DNA of 48,692 nt from Alphaproteobacteria bacterium (lineage in GTDB: Bacteria > Pseudomonadota > Alphaproteobacteria > Sphingomonadales > Kordiimonadaceae): the NCBI GenBank assembly GCA_013372975.1, contig JABXIS010000073.1, positions 1 to 48,692 on the forward strand, given 5' to 3'. Position 1 is the first letter of the stretch, and each line of letters starts with the position of its first letter. Positions 8,933 through 16,812 of this stretch are shown here, in pieces. A program made the translations under genes and the position numbers. A model generated the notes under the pieces. The model made no database searches. It was not told the DNA's origin and saw nothing but the letters and a program-made list of their open reading frames with translations.

Positions 8933-9322
8933 CTAGATCAGGCTGTAGCCTTCCAGAACGCCTACAACGCTGGCGGTCAGGATAGTCAGCCAAGTGCCAA
9001 CAGTGCCCCAGTAACGGAACGGGTTGAATCCTTCGAATTTGCCGAATGTGAGGCCGTGCGCATAACGTGAGGCCACGAATACGGAAGCCAGCACCAACAC
9101 CAGTATTTGGTTGGCCCCCGCAGTTTCCAAAAGGCCGAACAGCACCAGGGCGAAGGGTGTATATTCCGCGAAGTTGCCATGAGCGCGAATTGCGTTCTGC
9201 AACTGCTCATCGCCACCATCACCTACAGAGACTTTTGCACGGCCCCTGTTCTTTGCTACGTTATATGATAAATAAACAAACAGCAGGCCCAAAAAGCTTG
9301 CTGCAATCAAGGTAATCGTCAT
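8933..9322 (-). CDS. MAPEG family membrane protein
   Basis: A 129-aa protein with four hydrophobic segments. It carries the MAPEG core signature AIRAHGNFAEYTPFALVLFG (about residues 45-64), followed by SRYAHGLTFG. The family includes microsomal glutathione S-transferases and eicosanoid-pathway enzymes. Bacterial members are thought to be glutathione-dependent transferases or peroxidases in the inner membrane, but most have no tested function. A strong GGAGGGG ribosome-binding site precedes the ATG. It is a single gene, convergent with lysE and divergent from the SRPBCC gene at 9401. Confidence 0.9.
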   Translation of the reverse strand: MTITLIAASFLGLLFVYLSYNVAKNRGRAKVSVGDGGDEQLQNAIRAHGNFAEYTPFALVLFGLLETAGANQILVLVLASVFVASRYAHGLTFGKFEGFNPFRYWGTVGTWLTILTASVVGVLEGYSLI

Positions 9323-9400
9323 ATGCCCCTCCCCGGGAATGATTTGCTTGTAACAAGAAAGTGGTGTGAGTTAATCGCATCGTCAAGATAGGGATACACG

Positions 9401-9985
9401 GTGGCTCGAAAAGTAAAAGACCGTTTCAGGGATTGGAACCTGCTACATAAGTCGGTGGTGATGGTGATTATCGCCTTTTTCTTGAGCGTAACAGTTTGGT
9501 CCATCTGGGTGTTTGATGCCGCCTTTGAGCTTGAGCAAGAAGTGGTAATTGATCACGGCACCGAAGCTATCTGGCCATGGGTGTTTGACCCGAAGAAGCG
9601 AACCGACTGGCAGGGCGAGCTTGTTGATGTTGTCCCCTATGTTGGCGCGCCAGACAAGGCAGAGTCCACCCGCCTTCTGTTCTGGAAGCGCGGTTACAAA
9701 CGGTGGCAGTCGGTGGAGCGTACCAAGGATGTTGTGCCCGAACGTCTGTACGCGACTGTTTACGAGTCTGATAACGATATCCGTTGGTTGCGCGTTGAAC
9801 TGATACCGGAAGGGCCTTGCAGAACCCGTGTTCGGCTGAATGAAATCATTGGCCCCAAATTTTATAAGGATCGCTTCTGGTTTTTCACCAGCAATCGCGA
9901 GGCCGAAAAAAGGCTGCAAATATCCGGTGCCGCATTGCAGCGCTGGGTTGGTGATACATCCGGAGCATGCGCCGCCGCTCAATAG
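9401..9985 (+). CDS. Membrane-anchored SRPBCC (START-like) family protein
   Basis: A 194-aa protein starting at GTG (9401) with AGGG upstream. Residues 15-38 form one hydrophobic helix (VVMVIIAFFLSVTVWSIWVF). The rest looks like a helix-grip SRPBCC domain: EQEVVIDHGTEAIWPWVFDP at the first strand and helix, then alternating strands, and a long C-terminal helix (NREAEKRLQISGAALQRWV). SRPBCC domains bind hydrophobic ligands or carry catalysis. An N-terminal anchor suggests the domain sits at the membrane surface. The specific ligand is unknown. It is convergent with the sortase gene (5-nt gap). Confidence 0.6.
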   Translation: MARKVKDRFRDWNLLHKSVVMVIIAFFLSVTVWSIWVFDAAFELEQEVVIDHGTEAIWPWVFDPKKRTDWQGELVDVVPYVGAPDKAESTRLLFWKRGYKRWQSVERTKDVVPERLYATVYESDNDIRWLRVELIPEGPCRTRVRLNEIIGPKFYKDRFWFFTSNREAEKRLQISGAALQRWVGDTSGACAAAQ

Positions 9986-9990
9986 CAAAA

Positions 9991-10539
9991 TCAGCTATCC
10001 AGTTTTTCCGCAAGCACCAGAAAACGTTTGGTGGTGCCTGGATCAATGCCGTCAAACGGCCAGCAGGTAATCAACAGAAGATGCCCTTTGGGTGGCAGCG
10101 CCAAAGTGCCCTCCCGCATGTCAAAAATCCGCGTTTCCTTGACGCGGTAGATGGCCTTTCCTTGCATATCCAGAAGCGGTATTAGCGTGCCTGCCTTGAC
10201 CCCTTTCAGGGCCTTGAAATGAGTATCTCTGTGTCCTGACAAGACGATTGGATCGGCGGGCACGCCATATTCTTCGTGCAGGCCGGCTCCGAAAGCGAGA
10301 GACTGGCCGGTGGCCCGGTCCAGAATGTGAACGCTTTCGCCTTCGATCTCCAGTTTGCCAATGACGCCAAAATCAGCCCATGACCAGGGCTTTGCAGGGG
10401 CATCAGATTCGGTGCTTTCCTCGAATGCCCGGTCCATCAGACCGTAAGCCAGTTGTGCCTTCAGCGGAATCCAGAAACCAGCGATGCTGGCGGCAATACC
10501 TGCCGCCGCCAGCACATATGCAAGAGCCCTTACCCGCAT
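9991..10539 (-). CDS. Class GN sortase (proteobacterial sortase)
   Basis: A 182-aa protein with an N-terminal membrane helix (residues 5-25) and a sortase domain. The catalytic triad is visible: H103 in LSGHRDTHF, C159 in LLITCWPFD and R172 in TTKRFLV. TxTC is here ITCW, as in the Gram-negative group defined by the NCBI/TIGR model for marine proteobacterial sortases. The enzyme should cleave the C-terminal sorting signal of its dedicated substrate, encoded just upstream, at the periplasmic face of the inner membrane. The ATG overlaps the end of the target gene by 10 nt, so the two are translationally coupled. What nucleophile accepts the product in these Gram-negatives is not established. Confidence 0.93.
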   Translation of the reverse strand: MRVRALAYVLAAAGIAASIAGFWIPLKAQLAYGLMDRAFEESTESDAPAKPWSWADFGVIGKLEIEGESVHILDRATGQSLAFGAGLHEEYGVPADPIVLSGHRDTHFKALKGVKAGTLIPLLDMQGKAIYRVKETRIFDMREGTLALPPKGHLLLITCWPFDGIDPGTTKRFLVLAEKLDS

Positions 10540-12710
10540 TTGGTTGCTCGCCGGACAACACGGTCAGCCAGCATTAGCAATGAAGCCAACACCAGTAGGG
10601 CAAGGCCGATCAGCATATAAAGCTGTGCGGGTGTAGCAGTACCCCTTGGCCTTACCGATTGCGCCAACCTGTCCCGGGCTGCGACGGTTTCTGCTGTTAA
10701 CAAGCCGCTGGTAAGGGTCATCACCTTGCGCTGGCCCCAATCCATGCCCGCGGGCAGGTTGGCAGGCGTTTCCCGGCGGAACAGTGGTGTCCGGGCAGGC
10801 CTGGCCGGGGTGTGATCTACGGCGACAAGGCTTGTAAAATCGCTAACCAGATTATAGGGCAGGGCGATATCCAGTATCTTTTGCCGCTGTGCCTTGCGGT
10901 CTTCTTCCGAATATCTGCCTATATGGTTCCTGTTTACAGCCTTGATGGCACGCCGGGCCCACAAGCCGGAAACACCTGTACCGTTGCCGCCGCCCCTTGC
11001 ATCTATTTTGGCTTCCCAGGGCGTGCCCTGAAAATTGCCCGTTACGACAATATCGCCTTTCATTGGTTTGTCGGTGCGCAGGGCCAAAACGATGGGTTCA
11101 CCTGCATAAAGGTCAGCAACCCGCGCGGGTACCATCTGCACATCCTGTTCGTCCAAACCTTCCGGAAGGTTGATTTTGATTTCGGTAATTTGCGGGCTTT
11201 CGATCTTGTTGAACAAGGTAGCCATGGCGGTGTGTACATCGTCATTCATGGCAATATTCAGATAGGCACCACGGCCGAAATGCGCGGCTTCTTCCATGAA
11301 GTAGCTGTTGGGGGCACTGCCGATGCCTACAGTGAACAAACGGGCATCGCCCAGGCCAGTTTTGATCTGCTGCATCAGGGCTTTTTCGTTTCCAACGGCA
11401 CCGTCGGTAATGAAGATGATCTGTTGCAGGGATGTGGATGCAGCATTTTCTTCGTCACTGCTTCCTCCCGGCAAAGCAAGACCAAGCGCGGCGCTCATTT
11501 CCGTGCCGCCGTCGGCCTCAATATCGTCAAGGAAGTCGAGCGCTTGTTCGATAACCTTGGTGGTAGCCTGTTGGGTGCGGGGGAAGAGCGGACGAACGAA
11601 ACTGTCGAAGGCGATAAGGTTGATGCGGTCAGCATCCGTTAGCCGCATCAGCGCGCGGCGCACCGCCGACTTGGCCTGCCGGATTGCCTGCCCACTCATG
11701 GAGCCTGATTTGTCGAGTACTATGGTCAGGTCCCGCGATACCAAGTCGGCGGTACTGTGGCCATCAGTTTCTGGCGGAATGAACATCAGCAGATGATGCA
11801 TGCCTTCTCCACTCGCTTCTTTCAGGTGGCCAACCTGTGGTGCTTCATTTGCGTTGGGGCGCCAGCGGAGAATGAAATCCTGATCCGCAGGCACGGGCCC
11901 TTCGGCCAGTTCGACTTTGGCCGTCCGCCCGTCTGAATTGATTGTCACGGCATGGCTTGGGCTTTCAAGGTTGGCCATGTCAAAGCCGGCGGCAAGATCA
12001 ATTGACAGTGTTACAGGGTTGTGGATCTTGCCTTGGGCGATAACAAGCGGTTGGGTAAGGCCGCGGCCATCTGGCACCTGGTCGGTGTCGAAACCCCATC
12101 CGGCGCGAGCTTGGGTGTCGTCAAGAGGAATCCCAGGATTATAACGCGGGCGCACAACCATGGGGAACCTGAGTTCGAACAGATTATCACGCGGTTCGAT
12201 CAGGTCCTGATATTCGATGGTAATTTCGATGGTTTCACCGGGGCCAATATTGGCCAGTTGGGTTGAGAAAATATTCGGCCGCTTCTGGACAACAAGGCTT
12301 GCACGCTTGCCAGCGCGTTTTGCCGCTTCGAACGTGCGTTTTGCTTCCGCCTTTTCCTTGATCTCTCCTTTAATCAATCGGTCACCGACTTTCATTTCCA
12401 GCGTATCAACCGCTGATCCTTTGGGCAGGGGGTATGTGTAAAGACCTTCTACCCACGCTGTGCTGTCATTGGTGAAATGCTGTACGACGCGTGTGCGCAC
12501 GATCGGCCCGGATACAGACATATGTATGTCTGTTTTCAGCATAGGGGCGCGCACAACGCGGCCCGGCTTTTCCGTAGCGAAATACAGATGGCCAGGCTCG
12601 GCGCTGTTCATGTCGTAGGTTTGTTGGGGGAGGTTTTCCTGCAAAATATCCGCGCCGCTCGCGGTGGCGGGAAGACACACTAGGATAAGGGATAATACGA
12701 GGGCTCGCAT
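10530..12710 (-). CDS. Sortase target protein with VIT and vWA domains
   Basis: A 726-aa exported protein. The start at 12710 is chosen because it begins a clean signal peptide (RALVLSLILVCLPATASG) and has GGAAGGA 9 nt upstream. Residues about 40-170 form a VIT (inter-alpha-trypsin) domain. Residues about 325-500 form a von Willebrand A domain with an intact MIDAS motif DKSGSMSG starting at D333. The C-terminus has RPRGTATPAQ, then a hydrophobic helix (LYMLIGLALLVLASLLML) and a basic tail (RVVRR), which is a sorting-signal arrangement. This matches the protein family found beside class GN sortases in marine Proteobacteria. The role is presumed surface or periplasmic adhesion or protein binding. 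The sorting motif is not a textbook LPXTG. Confidence 0.92.
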   Translation of the reverse strand: MRALVLSLILVCLPATASGADILQENLPQQTYDMNSAEPGHLYFATEKPGRVVRAPMLKTDIHMSVSGPIVRTRVVQHFTNDSTAWVEGLYTYPLPKGSAVDTLEMKVGDRLIKGEIKEKAEAKRTFEAAKRAGKRASLVVQKRPNIFSTQLANIGPGETIEITIEYQDLIEPRDNLFELRFPMVVRPRYNPGIPLDDTQARAGWGFDTDQVPDGRGLTQPLVIAQGKIHNPVTLSIDLAAGFDMANLESPSHAVTINSDGRTAKVELAEGPVPADQDFILRWRPNANEAPQVGHLKEASGEGMHHLLMFIPPETDGHSTADLVSRDLTIVLDKSGSMSGQAIRQAKSAVRRALMRLTDADRINLIAFDSFVRPLFPRTQQATTKVIEQALDFLDDIEADGGTEMSAALGLALPGGSSDEENAASTSLQQIIFITDGAVGNEKALMQQIKTGLGDARLFTVGIGSAPNSYFMEEAAHFGRGAYLNIAMNDDVHTAMATLFNKIESPQITEIKINLPEGLDEQDVQMVPARVADLYAGEPIVLALRTDKPMKGDIVVTGNFQGTPWEAKIDARGGGNGTGVSGLWARRAIKAVNRNHIGRYSEEDRKAQRQKILDIALPYNLVSDFTSLVAVDHTPARPARTPLFRRETPANLPAGMDWGQRKVMTLTSGLLTAETVAARDRLAQSVRPRGTATPAQLYMLIGLALLVLASLLMLADRVVRRATKCG

Positions 12711-12833
12711 GGCTGGGGTCCTTCCAGAATGAGGGGAAGGTTCAGCTATAGGCAATCATCATGGCTTGCTCATGCCGGACGCGTGCCGGAAGAGGGGCAT
12801 TTTCACGGAAAAATTAGGGCGAGGGTGTCGGAC

Positions 12834-13013
12834 CTAGAGGGCGCTGACTTCAAAGTCAGTAAATTCCCACTCGTCGATATTTTCCATTTCTTCGAGGAAC
12901 AGGTTTTCGGCGGCTACCACGGCCTCTTCTTCGGAGCCTGCATCAACTTCAGTAACCCAATAGAAGGTGCCATGTGGCAGGCTTGCTTGCAGGGTAACTT
13001 TTTGGCGGGCCAT
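12834..13013 (-). CDS. Small acidic hypothetical protein (59 aa)
   Basis: The ATG at 13013 is chosen for GGATG 9 nt upstream. The protein begins MARQKVTLQASLPHGTFYWV and continues into an acidic stretch (EEEAVVAAENLFLEEMENID). A likely fold is beta-hairpin, helix, beta-strand, with the helix at EEAVVAAENLFLEEM. It resembles small domains that process a signal through an alpha/beta unit, but I do not recognise the family. It lies between the sortase target gene and the glycosyltransferase on the same strand. No signal peptide is visible. Confidence 0.6.
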   Translation of the reverse strand: MARQKVTLQASLPHGTFYWVTEVDAGSEEEAVVAAENLFLEEMENIDEWEFTDFEVSAL

Positions 13014-13130
13014 AGGAGCATCCTTTTTTCTGTGCCGTGGTGTTTTGCCGGATCGATTTTTTCGATCCATGGCGTCGGTCTAGCATGAAGATGGACGCCC
13101 TGCAATCTCTGGGTGCCGGTAAATGATACC

Positions 13131-14081
13131 TCAGGGCGCGATTGTTTCTCCACGCAGAAAAGCTGCATTCAGATCCCAAAAATACGAAAGCGGCAGCTTG
13201 CGACTAGCTTGAAACTGTTTACGGGCCTGCATCACCAGCATTTTTCGGCTTTCATAAACATTTCTGACATTACCAGCGTTCGAGAGGGAGTTCACCAGCG
13301 TGCTATAAAGGTTGAATTCGTTATCTTCCATCAAGATGCGAGCGGTTGCCAATTTGTTGAAATGCTGAAACTTGTTTCCTTCGGTCCAGGGTGCACCTTC
13401 GCTACCACGATAGATATGGCCGATCTCAATGTCGTTGATCAGTTTGCAACTGCCCCCTGCCAGCCACGCCTTGATGCTGATCAGCGGTTCTTCACAACCA
13501 TACCGATGAAGCCCACGATAACTGCCGATATGTTCCATAAAGTCCCGCTGCATCGCATAATTGCCGCCCAGCAAGCAGGGAATATATGATGTGCCACTTT
13601 CGCCAAGAGACCGGATATTCCATTTGGATTTCAGGGATGCCCCGAAAGTTTCTTCACGCCTGGTCACGCTGGCGCCGTGCCCGATTGGGCCGCCTTCATA
13701 AATACCGCCCCCTGCAAGTGGCCGGCTCCGAGTACAGTATAGCGCATTCGGGTCTTCGGCGATGGCGGCATTCACACTTTGGTGCCAGTCTTTGGCATAA
13801 AACCGCATGTGTGCGTCCAGAAGGATGACATTTTCGGTTTTTGCCCAGCGTACGCCTTTTTGTCGGCAGTGGGCCGGGCCAATGCGGTCACTATTCAAAA
13901 AATACCGGCACCCGAATCTATCGGCAACGCTTTCGTAATCACGACCATCATCAGAGGCATCGTTGATCAAGAGAATATCGACATTGTCCCCGCTGGTATC
14001 GCGAATGCCGCGTACCGTCTGTTCAACTTCGTCTCCTTCATTGGCGAAGCAGATTACGGCTGTCAGCTGGGGTATGGGCAC
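13131..14081 (-). CDS. GT-A glycosyltransferase resembling polypeptide GalNAc-transferases
   Basis: A 316-aa GT2-type enzyme. The nucleotide-sugar fold begins with TAVICFANEGDEVEQTVRGI, and ILLINDASDDG supplies the first Asp. The metal site reads D89-A-H91 in ILLDAHMRF rather than the usual DXD. The acceptor-side region has GGNYAMQRDFMEHIGSYRG, then YGCEEPLISIKAWLAGG, and H222 in IGHIYRG. These three elements follow the order seen in polypeptide N-acetylgalactosaminyltransferases (DxH, GG.fAi.r..F..iG.yd, W/GgEn.E.sfr.W.cGG, GHvfR). No signal peptide or membrane anchor is present, so it should act in the cytoplasm. Donor and acceptor are unknown. Confidence 0.8.
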   Translation of the reverse strand: MPIPQLTAVICFANEGDEVEQTVRGIRDTSGDNVDILLINDASDDGRDYESVADRFGCRYFLNSDRIGPAHCRQKGVRWAKTENVILLDAHMRFYAKDWHQSVNAAIAEDPNALYCTRSRPLAGGGIYEGGPIGHGASVTRREETFGASLKSKWNIRSLGESGTSYIPCLLGGNYAMQRDFMEHIGSYRGLHRYGCEEPLISIKAWLAGGSCKLINDIEIGHIYRGSEGAPWTEGNKFQHFNKLATARILMEDNEFNLYSTLVNSLSNAGNVRNVYESRKMLVMQARKQFQASRKLPLSYFWDLNAAFLRGETIAP

Positions 14082-14143
14082 AGGCTAGGGTTCCGCTTGG
14101 GCGTTAAAGACCCTTTCAGTTAAACCGCGAATACCAATATAGA

Positions 14144-14165
14144 GCAAGGGTATTTGGCCCCTTGC
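14144..14165 (-). terminator. Possible terminator after the acyl-CoA dehydrogenase
   Basis: A 7-bp inverted repeat GCAAGGG / CCCTTGC lies in the gap between the acyl-CoA dehydrogenase stop and the glycosyltransferase start. In the minus direction it is followed by the AT-rich but imperfect tract CTCTATATT. It may be a weak terminator. Confidence 0.4.
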
Positions 14166-14169
14166 CGGA

Positions 14170-15309
14170 CTAGAGGGTCCGGCCAATCAGCTCTTTCATG
14201 ATTTCAGAGGTGCCACCATAAATCCGCTGAACCCGACTGTCAGTGAAATGGTGCGCTATCTCATATTCCGCCATAAAGCCGTATCCACCGTGAAGCTGCA
14301 CGCAGGTATCAACCACGCGGCCCTGCATTTCGGTTGTCCAAAGTTTGGACATAGCGCCGCCTGCCGGGTCCAGTTCGCCCTTGATATGACGCGCCAGGCA
14401 CTGGTCTATGAAGGCCCATCCCACTTCAATTTCGGTTTTCATTTCAGCGAGTTTGAAGCGGGTATTCTGGAAGCTGGCGATGGGGCGGCCGAAAGCTTCT
14501 CGCTCTTTGACATAGGCCAGCGTTATGTCAAACGCGCGCTGTGCACCTGCCATAGCTATCACCCCGATAGAAAGGCGCTCTTGCGGCAGCTGTTGCATCA
14601 GATACATAAAGCCTGCGCCCTCATGCCCGATCAGGTTGGTGGCGGGCACACGAACGTCATCGAAAAACAGTTCGGACGTATCTGAGGAATGCTGGCCGAT
14701 CTTGTCCAGATTTCGGCCCCGGCGGAAACCGTCGCGGTCGCATTCAACCACAATCAGGCTGACACCCTTTGCCCCTTCCTTGGGGTTGGTTTTGCAGGCA
14801 ACGATCACAAAGTCACAGTTCTGGCCGTTGGAGATGAAGGTCTTCTGCCCCGACACCACATAGTGGTTCCCGTCCAGTTTTGCAGTGGTCTTGATGCCCT
14901 GAAGGTCTGATCCCGTGCCGGGTTCTGTCATGGCGATGGCGCCAACCATCTCGCCGGTTGCCATCTTGGGCAGGATGCGTTCCTTGAGGTCATCCGACCC
15001 ATAATGGAGGAGGTAGGGCGCCACGATATCTGAGTGAACAGCAAGTGCCGCACCGCCCGCGCGGTTATAGGCCTGCTCTTCGTTGATGATGCAGTTGAGG
15101 CGATAGTCACCGCCTACACCGCCATATTCTTCAGGTAGCTGGGGGCACAGAATGCCTGCCTCCCCGGCCTTGTTCCAGAACGCTCGGGGCACTTGTCCGG
15201 CCTTGGACCAGTCCGCAGCAAAAGGTGTGGCTTCCGTTTCGAAAAATTTCCGAACGGCATCCCTGAAAATATGGTGTTCTTCGTCATAGACAGCGCGGCG
15301 AGCCAGCAT
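14170..15309 (-). CDS. Acyl-CoA dehydrogenase
   Basis: A 379-aa flavoenzyme of normal family length. Visible signatures are the FAD-binding AIAMTEPGTGSDLQGIKTTA, the second family signature QLHGGYGFMAEYEIAHHFTDSRV and the C-terminal RIYGGTSEIMKELIGR. The likely catalytic base is the Glu of YGGTSEIMKE or an equivalent position, as in medium/short-chain members. It would oxidise an acyl-CoA to the trans-2-enoyl-CoA, passing electrons to ETF. The ATG has GAAGGA 7 nt upstream. A 16-bp palindrome lies 71-86 nt upstream, shared with the SCP2 gene at 22267, which suggests control by a lipid-responsive repressor. Chain-length preference cannot be read from sequence. Confidence 0.93.
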   Translation of the reverse strand: MLARRAVYDEEHHIFRDAVRKFFETEATPFAADWSKAGQVPRAFWNKAGEAGILCPQLPEEYGGVGGDYRLNCIINEEQAYNRAGGAALAVHSDIVAPYLLHYGSDDLKERILPKMATGEMVGAIAMTEPGTGSDLQGIKTTAKLDGNHYVVSGQKTFISNGQNCDFVIVACKTNPKEGAKGVSLIVVECDRDGFRRGRNLDKIGQHSSDTSELFFDDVRVPATNLIGHEGAGFMYLMQQLPQERLSIGVIAMAGAQRAFDITLAYVKEREAFGRPIASFQNTRFKLAEMKTEIEVGWAFIDQCLARHIKGELDPAGGAMSKLWTTEMQGRVVDTCVQLHGGYGFMAEYEIAHHFTDSRVQRIYGGTSEIMKELIGRTL

Positions 15310-15379
15310 GGAATATCCTTCCCCGTTTTGTTCCCTCTGAAAAGAAGATGGGGCGGAGGCATGGAGCTGTCAAATAAAA

Positions 15380-15395
15380 TGGACGCATCAGTCCA
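15380..15395. promoter_or_regulatory. Shared operator-like palindrome TGGACGCATCAGTCCA, copy 1
   Basis: The site has inverted arms TGGAC / GTCCA around a 6-nt centre and lies 71 nt upstream of the acyl-CoA dehydrogenase ATG. The same 16 bases, in the same orientation, occur at 22298-22313 upstream of the SCP2 gene. The size and symmetry suit a TetR- or GntR-type repressor, but the regulator is not encoded beside it. Confidence 0.65.
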
Positions 15396-15423
15396 ATAAT
15401 TACGCGTGCTTCACAATGAATAC

Positions 15424-15448
15424 AAAAAAAGGGGCCGCTGGCCCCCTC
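15424..15448 (-). terminator. Rho-independent terminator of the gene at 15473
   Basis: On the minus strand, GGGGCC-AGC-GGCCCC is followed directly by a run of seven T. This is a textbook intrinsic terminator just after the stop of the small secreted protein gene. Confidence 0.9.
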
Positions 15449-15472
15449 TGCTCATAGCTTTTCTGTCGCTCG

Positions 15473-15823
15473 CTAGCTTTGACGGCTGCGGCGATAGGAA
15501 CGGATCGCTTCGTTCATTTTGATCTGAAGGTCGCGGCGTCTTTCGTGAACGGCTGTCAGATCTTCATCCCAGCGGGCCTGCTGATCTTTTGTCAGGTAAG
15601 GCATCAGTTTGGATGCGCGCTGGTCCATGCAGGTAAGATATTTATCTACTGACTGGGAATAAGCCAACACAGCGTCCCTTGCGTCCCTGATTTGGTCTGC
15701 ATTTGCAACGGAACCTTCAGGAACATTGGGTTGCGCCATTGGCGGTTCGCCACAATCGGCGCCCTGAACGGAAACACTGCCAAGCAGCGTACAGGCAAGC
15801 GCGAGTGTCAGATATCTGGTCAT
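15473..15823 (-). CDS. Small secreted hypothetical protein (116 aa)
   Basis: The N-terminus (MTRYLTLALACTLLGSVSVQGA) is a signal peptide with likely cleavage before DCGEPP. The mature part has two cysteines (one near the new N-terminus, one in YLTCMDQR) that could pair in the periplasm. A highly charged helical region rich in Arg and Gln runs to the C-terminus. I do not recognise the family. The ATG at 15823 is used rather than the adjacent TTG; GGATGA lies upstream. It stands as a single gene with its own strong terminator. Confidence 0.7.
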   Translation of the reverse strand: MTRYLTLALACTLLGSVSVQGADCGEPPMAQPNVPEGSVANADQIRDARDAVLAYSQSVDKYLTCMDQRASKLMPYLTKDQQARWDEDLTAVHERRRDLQIKMNEAIRSYRRSRQS

Positions 15824-15962
15824 CAAAACATCATCCTTGTTTTTGGTGCCGCCATCATACCGAAAATATTCTCCGGCGCAATTCCCACCATTGCCTGAAG
15901 ACGGCCAGCCTTTTGCGGCGCCCCCTTTAAGGGCACCACAATCAGTTTACCTTGCTATAAGG

Positions 15963-16721
15963 CTATTTTTTGGCAGCAGCCTTCTTCGGCGCCGCTTTCT
16001 TGGCTGCAGGCTTTTTGGCTGCGGCCTTCTTCGCCGCAGGTTTTTGGGCCGCAGGTTTCTTGGTAGCCGCCTTTTTGGGCTTTTCTGCCGCTGGCGCCGC
16101 TTCTGCAGGTGCTGCAGCAGCCTGTTGTTCGGCCTGTGCCTTCGCTTGCGCTTCCATAGCCTGACGGCGCGCGTCATCCTCTGCCTTGGCTTGCTCAGGG
16201 AACAGTTGGCGATACACAGCGTTTACGCGGTTGGCTACGTCACCAAGTGCTTTTGCAACGGCGTCCAGATTATAGCCAACACCACGGTAGTAGAACACGT
16301 GTGTAGCCGGGTTGTAGGCGCGGTAGATGCATTCGTCAGGCGTGTTGCCTTCGCCAACGCTGGCTGGGTCACCGACCAGATCAAAGATCACTTGCTGCCC
16401 TTTGGTGTTGGCGATCCATTCTTCCATTTTTTCGTCAGAGCGTTCCCACAGTTCGCACAAACGGCGATCATTCAGGGGATGCTTGTCCTGTAGCTGAAGT
16501 ACTTTGCGCAGGGCTTCGCCCCGACCGCGGGCGCGGGCGCGTGTAGGCCACAAGAGCGATGCAATCTGGCTACCTGGCATCAGAATCAGCTGGCCGGCAT
16601 ACAGCACACCAGAGGCCGCCTGGTTCATCATGGCCTGGTTAAACAGGTTGAAGGAAGCCTGCACATGCATGCACTGGTTCCGAAGTTCGTGAATATAAAT
16701 GGCGAGCGTATTATTATCCAT
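15963..16721 (-). CDS. Hypothetical protein with histone H1-like Lys/Ala/Pro C-terminal tail
   Basis: A 252-aa protein from the ATG at 16721; a longer in-frame extension to 17084 is rejected because its composition is unnatural. Residues 1-170 look globular and mainly helical (NTLAIYIHELRNQCMHVQAS, and later GNTPDECIYRAYNPATHVFYY). An Ala/Gln/Glu-rich linker follows, then about 44 residues made of PAAKKAA-type repeats. Such tails bind nucleic acid or polyphosphate and occur in bacterial histone H1-like proteins and in some polyhydroxyalkanoate-granule or nucleoid proteins. The N-terminal domain is not one I can name. The ribosome-binding site is weak. Confidence 0.7.
   Translation of the reverse strand: MDNNTLAIYIHELRNQCMHVQASFNLFNQAMMNQAASGVLYAGQLILMPGSQIASLLWPTRARARGRGEALRKVLQLQDKHPLNDRRLCELWERSDEKMEEWIANTKGQQVIFDLVGDPASVGEGNTPDECIYRAYNPATHVFYYRGVGYNLDAVAKALGDVANRVNAVYRQLFPEQAKAEDDARRQAMEAQAKAQAEQQAAAAPAEAAPAAEKPKKAATKKPAAQKPAAKKAAAKKPAAKKAAPKKAAAKK
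15966..16097 (-). repeat. Low-complexity repeat coding for the Lys/Ala/Pro tail
   Basis: Near-identical short units related to gccgcaggtttttgg and gcggccttcttcgcc repeat in tandem. They encode AAKK, PAAKK and APKK units at the C-terminus of the gene at 15963. Such DNA is prone to length change by slippage or recombination. Confidence 0.7.
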
Positions 16722-16786
16722 GTCAACTATTCGCTTTTTGTTTTGTTTTCGGTCTCGACCGTGTCCCCCATCTCCTCCCAGAAATG

Positions 16787-16812
16787 TGTCCCTGAAATCG
16801 CTCCCAGGGACA
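16787..16812. other. Inverted repeat in the gap between divergent genes
   Basis: TGTCCCTG and CAGGGACA form an 8-bp perfect inverted repeat with a 10-nt loop, in the roughly 260-nt gap between the divergent genes at 16721 and 16986. It could be an operator or an RNA hairpin. There is no further evidence. Confidence 0.35.

Noticed and set aside
10812-11642. Open 276-codon frame on the plus strand
   Set aside because: Antisense to the vWA domain of the sortase target; no family likeness.
15963-16100. Direct repeats as a possible CRISPR array
   Set aside because: The units are short, contiguous and in frame, encoding a Lys/Ala/Pro tail; there are no spacers.
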